Of a stretch of DNA of 64,000 bases, positions 23,001-32,998 are shown one piece after another. Position 1 is the first letter of the stretch. Each line of letters starts with the position of its first letter. The stretch is from NCBI RefSeq assembly GCF_021917145.1, contig NC_061071.1, forward strand, positions 4,731,689 to 4,795,688, in the 5' to 3' direction. Source of the stretch: Hypomesus transpacificus. Lineage: Eukaryota > Chordata > Actinopteri > Osmeriformes > Osmeridae. The translations under genes were made by a program, and so were the position numbers. A model generated the notes under the pieces. That model was not told where the DNA came from. It did not search any database and saw only the letters and a list, made by a program, of their open reading frames with translations.

Positions 23001-26000
23001 GTTGTGGTTTGGTTGAGTCTTGGGAGCTCATGTGGATTTGGTTTCCTCAAAGGCATTTTCAAACCCCTTACTCACCACGTAAAACATAGATTTTTGTCAT
23101 AAATCATAGAGGTAGCCACCCCACCTCTTGTTGACTACACAACTGTAGTCAACAAGACTGAGTCTAGATATCACAGATCTACAATGTGTTCCTGTCTTGT
23201 AGAAGTCTTCTGCCATGCCTGACTGTCACAAGTCACTGGGCATGAAGGCCATCCAATGTGGACTACGCGGGCTACTGCGAAAGGTCTCTCGAGATTACCA
23301 GGTCCTTCGTAGACGTGTTGAGTATGACACAGCGCGCACCAGGGCCATGGATGAGGAGACAAGGAGATGGTCAAAGAGACTTGTGATGATGTGAGCAGGA
23401 ATAAGGGAAAGAGGGACGAAGGCTAGGGGAAGACTGTATACAGTCAGGATGAATAATGATGAACTCATATAGTGTTCGCTTATAAGTAAGGAGGGAAGTA
23501 AGACACATGAAAGAATGTGTTCTTTGAAGACTGGTAAAAATATGACATTTAATGACAAGATGACTTCACGTTTGTTTTCAGTGTTGCTGAAAAGCAGCTT
23601 TGCGCCTGTCTTATGTGGGGAGTTCTGTGTGCCCAGGGAAAATATGTTGTTTTCATTTCCAGCAAAGAAGAGCCGGAAGGAAATGAAGAAATGGAAGGAG
23701 AGGTTTCGGAGGGAAGCGAGAGAGCCTCCGTCACTGCCTCTCTGGAGAGCTGCACGGAGGAACGACCACCTCAGACACTTCACGTACTGAAGCCAGCAGC
23801 TCGCAAAGTCCACTTCAAATCTTCTACTGCCCAAAGCTCAAAGGCCTTTGAGTTTGAACAGGTCACACTGCCCGGTACCCCGATCGACGGCAAAGTCGTT
23901 GTCAACAGTTGTCCGATTGTGAGATGCACGAGTATCGACATGGGAGACGACAATGACCTTCCGGAGAAGTCCGTAGATGAAAGCAGCGAGACCGTAAGTC
24001 CAGTGGTCGACTCGCTCAGTGTGAAGTCAGATGATCTGATAGCCTCCCCAAATCCCTGGCTCGAACTAGCCACGCTCAGGGACTTGTCCATAAGCCTCCA
24101 GGACCAGCTCAACACCCTCATGACTGAATACGACAAGCTGCTGCAGCTTCACACCCAGGCTGGGGAGAGCAGCTTCTCAGACTCGGTGCTGATTGAGCAC
24201 CAAGGTAACCATGGTAGGGCCTTCTGTCAGTCCTCTACAGTGGAACAGAAAGAGGAAGTGAGGGCCCTCTGTCGGTCCTCCACAGTGGAACTGGAAGAGG
24301 AAGCGAGGGCCCTCTGTCAGTCCTCCACAGTGGAACAGGAAGAGGAAGTGAGGGCTCTCTGTCAATCCTCCATAGTGGAACAGGAAGAGGAAGTGAGGGC
24401 CCTCCGTCAGTCCTCCACAGTGGAACAGGAAGAGGAAATGAGGGCCCTTTGTCAGTCCTTCACAGTGGAACAGGAAGAGGAAGTGAGGGCTCTCTGTCAG
24501 TCCTCCACAGTGGCACAGGAAGAGGAAGTGAGGGCTCTCTGTCAGTCCTCCACAGTGGAACTGGAAGAGGACGTGAGGGCTCTCTGTCAGTCCTCCACAG
24601 TGAAACAGGAAGAGGAAGTGAGGGCTCTCTGTCAATCCTCCACAGTGGAACAGGAAGAAGAAGTGAGGGCCCTCTGTCAGTCCTCCACAATGGAACAGGA
24701 AGAGGAAGTGAGGGCTCTCTGTCAGTCCTCCACAGTGGAACAAGAAGAGGAAGTGAGGGCTCTCTGTCAGTCCTCCACAGTGGAACTGGAAGAGGAAGTG
24801 AGGGCCCTCTGTCAGTCCTCCACAGTGGAACAGGAAGAGGAAGTGAGGGCTCTCTGTCAGTCCTCCACAGTGGAACTGGAAGAGGAAGTGAGGGCTCTCT
24901 GTCAGTCCTCCACAGTGGAACTGGAAGAGGAAGTGAGGGCTCTCTGTCAGTCCTCCACAGTGGAACTGGAAGAGGAAGTGAGGGCTCTCTGTCAGTCCTC
25001 CACAGTGGAACAGGAAGAGGACGTGAGTGCTCTCTGTAAGAAGGAGAAGAAGAAATGGAAAAATACGTTTTCCAAGCATTTCGGTTTCAAGGTAAAAGCA
25101 GAATGTAGTTATTAATACCGAGATTTATGTTTCACTTTAAAAACAGATTTTTATCATCTTCCTACATAAACTTTGTTTTGTTATTTGCCAGTTGTATTGT
25201 TTGAAACCGTCTTTAAATGAGTTAGAGCATATTTAGTACTTCTGCCTAACTGGTTTAATTTCTGTAATGTAGAATTACAGGAAGACTAAGGATGGCCAAT
25301 CTGAGATCCCACAGACGTCTTCACACAAGGACTTCATCTGTAAGTCCACTGGTATAGATACTGGGGCCAGTTGCATAAAAATAAACCTAGTTTTAGACTT
25401 AAATGTAACTTTATGTCCGACTTTCCATAGACACTCTTCAATTTACCTGTTGCATAAAGCATTACTATCAGTGACTAACTTAAGACTGGAGACGTAGTGA
25501 CTGGATAAGAGCGTCTGCTAAATGACTAAATGTAAGACTGTCTGACTGGCGCTAGCGTCAACAAAGTGAGTTGTCATCTACTTACTCGTTTAATAAAATT
25601 CAATTTTATTCTGCGCCAAGCAGAACCAAGTCAACGTTTTATGAAGTTACAAATAGGCCTAACACACTTAATTCCTTTCGTAATAAATTATCCTAAAATC
25701 CTACTAATAGATCATCGGCATAGCAACTCAGCCCTTACCGCAAGGTTTAGCCAAGGGAGAGGTGGCAATTTTCTTTTTTTACTTCAAATTAAGTCAATCT
25801 TACTATTTATGCAACAGACAGGCTTAGTTAGACTAGTCGAACCTGACAATTTACTGTAAGACAGCCTAAGGCTAAGACTAGTGTTAAACTAAGATTATGC
25901 AACTGGCCCCTGGACAGTGTCTAATAAGTACACATTAATTGCATAGACATTCACACACACACAAACAGAAGCTCATTGAAATCTTACCTCCTGTGTTCAG

Positions 26001-26287
26001 CTGTGTCCCCCAACACGGTGTGTCCACCTGGGTCCCAGTCAGATGCAGGCTCCCAGCTCCAGGAGGAATCTACCAAACGCTCCGTGTTCGCAAAGGCCTT
26101 TTCCTCCTTCAGGAAAGGCCTGTGCAACATCTTCAAGAGGAAGAATAGAATCCTCCCTTGCTCAATGCAACAACCCCCCACACAACCCCCCCACCACACA
26201 CACCCCCACACCTCACCCCCACACAACCCCCCCACCACACACATACACACACCAGATAGGAGATTTGCTTACTCCAACATGTTCTGA
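20081..26287 (+). CDS. ARL13-like small GTPase with expanded C-terminal repeat
   Basis: Eight exons: 20081-20112, 22326-22408, 22488-22776, 22873-22981, 23203-23390, 23663-25091, 25273-25339, 26001-26287. All have gt/ag borders and phases that fit, giving 817 codons. The start MGAGCSSLP has a good context (gcacgatgg). The GTPase domain (about residues 10-200) shows G1 GLDRAGKT, G3 DLPGD, G4 NKQD and a G5-like SSA. The run GLRGLLRKVSRDYQVLRRRVEYDTARTRAM after the G domain resembles ARL13 proteins, which act in cilium membrane traffic. The usual switch-I Thr motif (PTVGF in ARL13B) is not seen; a duplicated GVSGV[EK]M stands there. Exon 6 adds an acidic region and 18 repeats of 15 residues. The C-terminus is basic (FSSFRKGLCNIFKRKNR) then Pro/His/Thr-rich. 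Closest relative by eye is ARL13A/ARL13B; the orthology is inference. No transcript evidence; exon 8 could be spliced further. Confidence 0.85.
20880..21690 (+). pseudogene. Ty3/gypsy integrase fragment in intron 1
   Basis: In the plus frames this encodes a retrotransposon integrase remnant. It starts with an upstream segment (SRMVVPHSFRDDILKRIHEG), then VISDYYLSFIELL around the first catalytic Asp, then KIGSDNGPQFSTVEFQELA with the second Asp and NPHGNGHAERPVQTAKK with the catalytic Glu. In-frame stops (for example SV*WPG and ILR*DDT) and frameshifts make it non-functional. It lies in the first intron of the ARL13-like gene in the same orientation. No LTRs were recognised around it. Confidence 0.8.
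21718..22010 (-). mobile_element. L2 LINE 3' fragment in intron 1
   Basis: It matches the 3' UTR of the L2 copies at 16,147-16,536 and 63,588-64,000 (catacattgtgaaaac, aagagcatatagttagacaag, attgtgatcctggaggaaac, ccattgtactcccg). It is a 5'-truncated copy on the minus strand. Confidence 0.75.
24216..25025 (+). repeat. 18 x 45-bp coding tandem repeat in exon 6
   Basis: Each unit encodes a variant of RALCQSSTVEQEEEV. Eighteen complete units run from 24,216 to 25,025, followed by a partial unit (SALC). The register is uninterrupted and almost all changes keep the pattern Cys at position 4, Ser-Ser at 6-7 and acidic residues at 12-14; unit 5 has Arg for Cys. The acidic, hydrophobic-spaced pattern could form a helical rod. 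Open frames on the other strand and in another plus frame here arise because 45 is a multiple of three. Confidence 0.95.
25364..25909. mobile_element. Harbinger-type MITE in intron 7
   Basis: The ends are gggccagttgcataa and its complement (ttatgcaactggccc). They are flanked by CTG at 25,361-25,363 and 25,910-25,912, a 3-bp duplication as seen for PIF/Harbinger elements. A short piece of SINE/L2 tail (aagagcgtctgctaaatgac) lies inside at about 25,507. No transposase is encoded. Confidence 0.7.
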
Positions 26288-26360
26288 GGGCAAAAAGGAA
26301 AATGATTGGTTTACAGATTCAACCAACGAAATTGAAGGAGAGGCAGGTTCAAGACGTCAG

Positions 26361-28395
26361 CAATTCCCCCCAAATGTGTTTTGATATCTGATGGGGCATT
26401 TATTTGAGTAATTGTGAGAATTTCGCCCCGACATGCTCACAAGCCCCCCCGCGCCCCTCCCTCCTCCCTCCTTCTCCTCCACTTAGTGCTCATGCAGTGC
26501 AGAGCGCCAGGCCAAACGGCTGCAGCCTACTTCTTCTCTGACCCGCAGCATCAGACAAACAGGTAATGACAGTGTTTGTGCGATCCCTCAACGTTGTTTG
26601 GTGATAAATTAACCACAACATTAACGCCGCTGAAAACATTACATCGCTCTTGCGCGCTCGTGCTCTCTCGCGCTCGCTCCCACTCTCTCGCTCGCCCTCT
26701 CTCGCTCGCGCTCTCTCGCGCTCGCTCGTGCTCTCTCGCGCGCTCGTGCTCTCTCGCGCGCTCGTGCTCTCTCGTGCGCTCGAGCTCTCTCGCGCTCTTT
26801 CGCTCGCTCTCTCTGGCTCTCTCTCTCTCTCTGTTGCCCTCTCTCCCTCGCGCTCTCTCTCTCGCTCACTCTCGCTCTCTCTTGCGCTCTCTCTCTCGCA
26901 CTCTCTCTCTCGCGCTCGCTCTCTCACGCTCTCTCTCTCGCGCTCTCTCTCTCGCGTGCTCTCTTTCTCGCGCTCTCTCCTTCTCGCGCTCTCTCCCTCT
27001 CGCACTCTCTTGCTCGCGCTCTCTCCCTCTCGCTCTCCCGCTCTCTCGCGCTCTCGCGCTCTCTCGCGCTCTCGCGCTCTCTCGCGCTCTCTCGCGCTCT
27101 CTCCCGCTCTCTCGCGCTCTCTCCCGCTCGCTCGCGCTCTCTCCCGCTCTCTCGCGCTCGCTCCCACTCTCTCCCGCTCTCGCGCTCGCTCTCTCGTGCT
27201 CGCTCCCGCTCTCTCGCTCCCGCTCTCTCGCTCGCGCTCTCTCGCGCTCTCTTGCTCGTGCTCTCTCGCGCGCACTCTCTCGCGTGCTCGCGCTCTCTCG
27301 CGCTCTCTCGCGCTCTCTCGCGCTCTCTCGCGCTCTCTCGCGCTCTCTCGCGCTCTCTCGCGCTCTCTCGCGCTCTCTCGCTCACGTCGAGAGATTGCAC
27401 AAACACTGTCATTTCCTGTTTGTCTGATGCTGCGGGTCAGAGAACAAGTAGGCTGCAGCCGTTTGGCCTGGCGCTCAGCACTGTATGAGCACTATGTGGA
27501 GGCAGAGGAGGGGAAGGGAGGGGCGCGGGGGGGCTTGTGAGCGCTGCGGAGCATGTCGGGGGGAAATTCTCACAAGAACTCAAATAAATACCCCGTCAGA
27601 TATCAAAACACATTTCGGGGAATTGATGACAGGGAGAGTAATTTTTATTCTGAAATATTGATGAAAGAAGAAAAAATGTGTCTGAATGAATGATCACTTA
27701 GCGCCTAATATGAACAAGGCGGGGCTATTGGGACACAGACGTGTAAAATGAGTAATTTACAACTTGTAATGTGAAACTGTATTTCTCAATAAAACTTTGG
27801 GATGAAGTTTTACAATGGCATATTAGGGCCAGTGTAGGTAAGAAAAAAAAATCGGAAACAGAGGAGGGGAGGGGAATTAAGTAAACCAATCAATTTCCTT
27901 TCTCCCCTTAGAACACGTTTGAGTAAGCAAAAGTCCTATCTACCACACACACACAGACACACACACACACCCTCCCTCCCTTCTCACTCAATAAATAAAG
28001 AAGTAAATTGAATATGATTAAACTATTTGCAAGATGGTTATATTGTTAACTAGTCTGCTCTGCGTCTGAACATTTATATTACTGTCAGCTGCAACAAAAT
28101 ATCAGTTGAAACTTAAGAAGGCGTCTGACAAAATGTTGTAAAAGCTCTAAACATAATATTCGTAAATGTACTGTGTACACAGGGGCGATTCTACACGGAG
28201 GCCTACAGGGGCCAGTGCCCCTGTAAAAATGTCCCTGGCCCCCCTGTGGCCCCCCTGACCTGACTGATTTGTTTTTGTTTTTTTACACGTTGTTTTTCTT
28301 CTTCTAGTAGTCATCATGAAACAAGTAAGGGACATTGCAGCCTTTTTCTGCCCCAGTAATAAAAAAAGTGAGAGAAACATCAAGGTTTTGAGATA
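26361..28395. mobile_element. Interspersed repeat, copy B, with long inverted repeat
   Basis: The right part (27,393-28,395) matches the repeat at 11,500-12,860 in order and orientation. The left arm (26,361-26,580) is the reverse complement of 27,393-27,625: the left caattccccccaaatgtgttttgat... pairs with the right ...aaaacacatttcggggaattg. Between the arms lies about 0.8 kb of CT-rich simple sequence. The arrangement is a foldback structure formed by one full copy and one inverted partial copy. Long open frames across it are artefacts of ctctcgcg-type repeats. Confidence 0.75.
26641..27385. repeat. (CTCTCTCG/CG)-type simple-sequence array
   Basis: The loop of the foldback. It is imperfect gctctctcgc and gctcgctc units, ending with nine or so perfect copies of cgctctct at 27,298-27,380. 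Open frames of up to 296 codons on both strands consist only of Arg/Ser/Leu/Ala or Arg/Glu/Ser/Ala and are not genes. Confidence 0.9.
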
Positions 28396-28485
28396 GCTGA
28401 GGAGCTGGAAGAGGGAGAGGTAGAGCCGTTTGTATGATTTGGTAACCCTTCCTTTTACAGTCCCCTAAGTACTGGGTATTTACAT

Positions 28486-28735
28486 AGAAAGTAAAGGGAA
28501 TGTTTTGTGTATTATTGGGTATTACCGATTGGTACCAAGATGGTGAATACCTAGATAATTCGAAGTATTTACCCATTAACTAAATACTAACTTGCTGGTC
28601 ATTACTGGGTATGTTTTGTGTATTATTGGGTATTACCGATTGGTACCAAGGTGGTAAATACAGAGATAGTTCGAAATATTTACCCATTAACTATTTACTA
28701 ACGTGCTGGTTATTACTGGGTAATTTTCACTGGTC
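28486..28735. repeat. 111-bp tandem pair
   Basis: Two copies of a unit starting tgttttgtgtattattgggt occur at 28,501 and 28,612 (period 111). Each contains attaccgattggtaccaag and tatttacccattaact. The sequence is rich in gggta/taccc motifs like the larger array that follows. Confidence 0.8.
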
Positions 28736-29149
28736 CTAATTAGGTAAAGACAGAAGACAAAACTTAGTATTTACCTGGAAACCTATAAATATTACTATTT
28801 AAATACCGCTGGTAGTGAGTTGGTATCTACAGGAGATGTATATGGTAAATTATAATGTGTTATTGGGTAAATACCACTGCTACTAAGTAGGTAAAGACGG
28901 CCAAGCTCCAGCAGAATTACGAAAAAAATACTCTACTATTACCCTGCAGTTACCTAAGGTTAATGTCGGTAACAGTCCACGTCTAATGAGAATATAAGAT
29001 AGTACTTTCCAATAAAATACCTTTTCAGATACATTTATCGATGATGGCCTCATTTACTTGGCTGGTATAGCCTACCTACCTCCGCGGGAAGAGTTTTCCT
29101 CTACTATCATGGTAAATCTTCTTGGATACTGCGTATGTTCCTGCGCATG

Positions 29150-30095
29150 TTTGGACTATTTACTCAGTAAGTAATCTGAAACTGGACTGTAAAAGGAAGC
29201 CGTGTTTGTTTCCATGGTGTTACCAGGTTCTTACCATATTCTTTGTAAGCGAATACCAATTTGTCATTGTTACCCTTAGTATAAACTTGTACTATTCGTT
29301 CCAAGGCGATACCAGGTAAAACATGGCTATGTACTCAGTAAGTAATCTGAAACTGGACTGTAAAAGGAAGCCGTGTTTGTTACCATGGTGTTACCGGGCT
29401 CTTACCGTATTCTTTGTAAGCGAATACCACTTTGTCAATGTTACCCTTAGTATAAACTTGTAATATAAGTTCCAAGGCGATACCAAGTAAAACATGGTTA
29501 TGTTCTTAGTAAGTAAACTGAAACTGGACTGTAAAAGGAAGCCGTGTTTGTTTCCATGGTGTTACCAGGTTCTTACCATATTCTTTGTGAGCGAATACCA
29601 CTTTGTCAATGTTACCCTTAGTATGAACTTGTACTTTAAGTTCCAAGGCGATACCAGGTAAAACATGGCTATGTACTCAGTAAGTAATCTGAAACTGGAC
29701 TGTAAAAGGAAGCCGTGTTTGTTACCATGGTGTTACCAGGTTCTTACCAAATTCTTTGTGAGCGTATACGATTTTGTCAATGTTACCCTTAGTATGAACT
29801 TGTAATATAAGTTCCAAGGCGATACCAGGTAAAACATGGCTATGTACTCAGTAAGTAATCTGAAACTGGACTGTAAAAGGAAGCCGTGTTTGTTACCATG
29901 GTGTTACCGGGCTCTTACCGTATTCTTTGTAAGCGAATACCACTTTGTCAATGTTACCCTTAGTATGAACTTGTAATATAAGTTCCAAGGTGATACCAAG
30001 TAAAACATGGCTATGTACTCAGTAAGTAATCTGAAACTGGACTGTAAAAGGAAGCCGTGTTTGTTTCCATGGTGTTACCAGGCTCTTACCATATC
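29150..30095. repeat. 171-bp tandem array, about 5.5 copies
   Basis: The landmark gtactcagtaagtaatctg recurs at 29,160, 29,331, 29,502, 29,673, 29,844 and 30,015, a constant spacing of exactly 171 bp. Each unit contains tggactgtaaaaggaagccg, ccatggtgttacc, and ttccaaggcgataccaggta. Units differ by a few substitutions and no indels are needed. No open frame is shared by all units. Confidence 0.92.
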
Positions 30096-30408
30096 CTTTT
30101 TAACTGTTCATTCCCTTTTCATGCAATAAACACAAACTTGTTTCAAAGGAAAACGTGACACTTCACTCTGTAAATTGTAACATTATTGACCAAACATGAA
30201 CAAATACAAAGGTTAAATCTATACAAACCTCCATATAAAAACTCAAAATTCAATAACTTCATACCATAGAACACGTCAGTATTAGTTTGGCCCCCATGGT
30301 TTGTCTTTCTACAGCTCCTGTAGGAATAACTGAGACATTCACTTTTCAATTAACTAGTTCCATAAGTGTAACCCATCTCCATCATTTCAGCAGGGTGACA
30401 TAATTTTC

Positions 30409-30775
30409 TTCATCACCAGCTGGTCAAGTTGTATGACATGAAAGTAAAAGCTGCATATAACTAATGTCTCCAAAAAGCAGAAAATGAAAGCGTTGGAGAA
30501 GAAATGGGAGGAGGAAGACAGACAATGACAGGCTTGTGAACAACCGTCAGATGCAATGACAGAGAAGGAGTGGCAGGAGAAGCAGAGACTGGCAGTCGTG
30601 AGGAGAACGGAGAGAAAAGAAAGAGTCCCGGAGCTGCAGAGACAGCAGAACATAAAAGAGGAGCAAAGACACACAAGGACAGGAAAAGGATGGAGAAACA
30701 AGACACAATGTCACAAAGGAGAAGGTTAATAACAGCAGTGATGATGTTGTGCACTGAGTTCGGATACAAGTGAAA
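30409..30775 (+). pseudogene. Coiled-coil protein relic, left copy
   Basis: This matches the plus-strand frame at 62,195-62,581: aagttgta/gtgacatgaaagtaaaagctgcatataac, then kalekkweeed and kewqekqrlavvrrterkervpelqrq in translation. It has a deletion after gtctccaaaaa and several frame changes, so it is not translatable. It lies just 3' of the first V segment. The identical arrangement recurs at the other end of the locus, which shows the two blocks are duplicates. The parent gene is not identified; charged coiled-coil tails of this kind occur in several families, including GIMAP-type GTPases. Confidence 0.6.
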
Positions 30776-31064
30776 CAACACTGAGTCTGAATGAATGAGT
30801 GTCAATAAGAACAGGTTTTATAACAAGCTAAATAATGAATTTTGGATAATCATAAACAACATAATAAACAACTTTACATGTTGAAGTGTTCTCAGGAGTG
30901 CTTTGACATGAGGGTGGGTTAGATAACATATGAACACCACTGATATATTCAGCTCAGTGTGACAAAGGCCAGTCAGTGTTCCATGTCACTTTCTCTTCCC
31001 TCTCAGCACCTGCAGTAGGTCTCAGCTGTAGCAGTGCAGTCACTGTGCAGTCTGACTAAGGGGA

Positions 31065-31092
31065 GGTTTTTGTACGGCTCTGTATCACTGTG
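31065..31092 (-). other. 12-spacer recombination signal of VL1
   Basis: On the minus strand, heptamer CACAGTG (31,092-31,086) abuts the V exon, then a 12-bp spacer, then nonamer ACAAAAACC (31,073-31,065). Both motifs are consensus. Confidence 0.95.
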
Positions 31093-31604
31093 TGAACACT
31101 CCACTACTGTGCCAACTCTGACAGTAGTAATCTCCTGCATCTCCAGCCTGGACTCCACTGATGGTCAGAGTGAAGTCACTCCCAGATCCACTGCCACTGA
31201 ATCTAGATGGAGTCCCAGTGTGGATGATGTCGCCTGCTTTAATCAACAGTCTGGGTTGTTCTCCAGGTCTCTGGTTATACCAGGATAGACAAGGGTTACC
31301 TGATCTATAACAGCCTGTGACTACATTACTGCTGGTTTTACACTGCACAGAGACTGTCTGTCCTGGGAGAACAGCTTTTGCTACAGGAGTCTGAGTCACA
31401 GTGATCTGTCCTCTGGACTCTGCAAAAGAGACAATGTAGAGCTTGTTAAACACAATGTTGAACATGACAACATTTTGATTTTGAAAATACATGCATCTGA
31501 CTCACATGTACAGTATACTTAAACACCTTTGTTAGGAATGTCATTGACTTCTTACCCTGAATGAAAAGAGTTAGGATCCACACCACTCTGATAATCAAAG
31601 ACAT
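31093..31604 (-). CDS. IgL variable segment VL1 (family A), apparently functional
   Basis: Leader exon 31,556-31,604 encodes MSLIIRVVWILTLFIQ and ends with gtaag. After a 136-bp intron the V exon (31,093-31,419) begins [12 protein letters not shown]. It has the first framework Cys (VQC), the Trp (CLSWYNQRP), the kappa-like [16 protein letters not shown] framework 3 and the second Cys ([10 protein letters not shown]). There are no stops. Two extra Cys flank CDR1 (TGC and NPC), six residues apart. A consensus 12-spacer signal follows. The gene joins to J by inversion because J and C are on the other strand. It is the only family-A segment in the window that is intact. It would form the antigen-binding domain of a teleost light chain. 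Confidence 0.95.
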
Positions 31605-31663
31605 GGTTGTTGTGGGTTCTGATAATATGAAGAACAGCTCTCAGTCATGAAGCGTTGAACTCA

Positions 31664-31712
31664 CATATAAACACTCCCAGACTACTGAAGCACATACATT
31701 CTGTATGCAAAT
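31664..31712 (-). promoter_or_regulatory. VL1 promoter: octamer and TATA-like box
   Basis: ATTTGCAT in the sense direction (31,705-31,712) lies about 35 bp upstream of TTTATATG (31,664-31,671), which lies about 60 bp before the start codon. An octamer in this orientation is typical of light-chain V promoters. Confidence 0.8.
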
Positions 31713-31999
31713 AAGTCCAGTATCTCTTTCAGTTACGGGGGTGTTGCCTGGAGATCTGAACTTAACTATGTCCCTCTCCACAATGGTGTTAAGTATCCAT
31801 CTATATGGATATTAAATGTAACCATGAAAACATTTGTACAAATTCATATCTTTGAATAAGAATACAAAGAGTGCTTTGTAATTGTAATCTGCTAAATTAC
31901 TAAATGTAAATGTAATTCATGTCTAATGTATTGAAAGTGGATCATTCCTAAATGTTTTGAGAAGTTGAAGGACAGTCAGTCCTTCATGATGTCAATAAC

Positions 32000-32580
32000 C
32001 TTCTGTCTAAAACATTGTTGAAATTTCTGTCATTCTGACCAGACTATCAGCAGAGGTCATCTTCCACATGTGGTGATGTCTGCTATCAGCAGCCAGTTCA
32101 CTCATGCTTGGACTAAGTTCCTCAAATCAGTCAGTGAACACTTGTGTCAACTACAGCTGCTGGGATTCTCTGCTAGTGGAGTCTGTCCTCTGTGACTTCA
32201 CCCCCACTGTTAAGTCTGGGATCAGCATGTAGAATAAAGGAATATACAATATGGATCACTGTCCTAATTGCTCTCTAGCCTGTGGACAATATGGAGGAAT
32301 ACTAACTGTTGATCTGATGCTGGACACTGGCTCTTCTGTTGTCATGGACTCTGGTGAGGGCGACACATGAGAGGTTGACCAGAGTAGGTCCTGAATCAAG
32401 GAGTAGGAATACAAGAAAGACCAACCTCACATTATGTTGGAGAAAGAACCTCTGCTGCTGTTGAAGAGAGTGTAGTGCAGAATTGTGTAGTATGCTGTAG
32501 TACAGTGCAGTGTTTTGTGAGTCCAGGTTGTAGCAGACAGCAGCTGTGTGCTCTGGTAGAGCTGCAGCATCACACACAGA
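32000..32580. other. Conserved flank 5' of J pair, copy 1
   Basis: Nearly the same sequence precedes each J pair (32,000-32,580; about 45,640-46,226; about 55,510-56,102), including ggtcatcttccacatgtgg and ggttgtagcagacagcagctg. No coding potential. It marks the left end of each duplicated J-C cassette. Confidence 0.7.
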
Positions 32581-32619
32581 GGTTTTTGTACGGCGACTTA
32601 ACCAGAGTCAATCACTGTG
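32581..32619 (+). other. 23-spacer recombination signal of J1
   Basis: Nonamer ggtttttgt (32,581-32,589), 23-bp spacer, heptamer cactgtg (32,613-32,619). Consensus. Confidence 0.95.
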
Positions 32620-32657
32620 GTGGACTTTTGGGGGAGGCACAAGACTGGATGTTGGAA
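32620..32657 (+). CDS. IgL joining segment J1
   Basis: This 38-nt segment encodes [12 protein letters not shown] with the FGGG motif, and ends at the splice donor gtaagt (32,658). Phase 1 fits the C exon acceptor at 33,674. It is the first of two J segments in cassette 1. Confidence 0.95.
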
Positions 32658-32921
32658 GTAAGTATCTGAAAAAGATTCAATCTTCTCTTTGTTTGATTTA
32701 AAATATCTTTATATCAACTGTCACTTCTCAGAAAAAAGAAAAGAAAATTCAGAATCCTTGTGTTTCTGAAATTTTCTTTGAAAATGAATGTAACACTCTA
32801 AGGTTTTTTAATTATTCACTAAAGAAGCTATTGAAATGAATCACTCTGGAAGTATTCTTGCTTTTTTAATCAACTTTACTAAAGTCTAAAGTAACTGTAA
32901 AGTCAGCAGCAATAGGAGGGA

Positions 32922-32960
32922 GGTTTTTGTACGGGCAGTGATAGGGATTGTATCACTGTG
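32922..32960 (+). other. 23-spacer recombination signal of J2
   Basis: Nonamer ggtttttgt (32,922-32,930), 23-bp spacer, heptamer cactgtg (32,954-32,960). Confidence 0.95.
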
Positions 32961-32998
32961 GAACACATTTGGTGGTGGTACCAGACTGGATGTTGGAA
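32961..32998 (+). CDS. IgL joining segment J2
   Basis: The segment encodes [12 protein letters not shown] and is followed by donor gtaagtg at 32,999. The C exon starts 675 bp downstream. It has the same length and phase as the other J segments. Confidence 0.95.

Noticed and set aside
24177-25079. 300-codon minus-strand frame and 196-codon second plus frame over the exon 6 repeat
   Set aside because: Shadows of the 45-bp coding array; a repeat length divisible by three keeps other frames open. Splice phases support only the plus-strand ARL13-like frame.
26490-27540. Several frames of 160-296 codons on both strands
   Set aside because: Composed only of simple ctctcgcg-type repeats translated as Arg/Ser/Leu or Arg/Glu/Ala; no gene structure.
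29150-30095. Possible centromeric satellite because of the 171-bp unit
   Set aside because: Only about 5.5 copies within gene-bearing DNA; equal length to alpha satellite is not evidence of relationship.
31041-31064. Extra heptamer cactgtg outside the VL1 signal, conserved beside other V segments
   Set aside because: It lies on the far side of the nonamer at a distance of 17 bp and in the wrong order for a 12 or 23 signal; probably conserved with the V flank.
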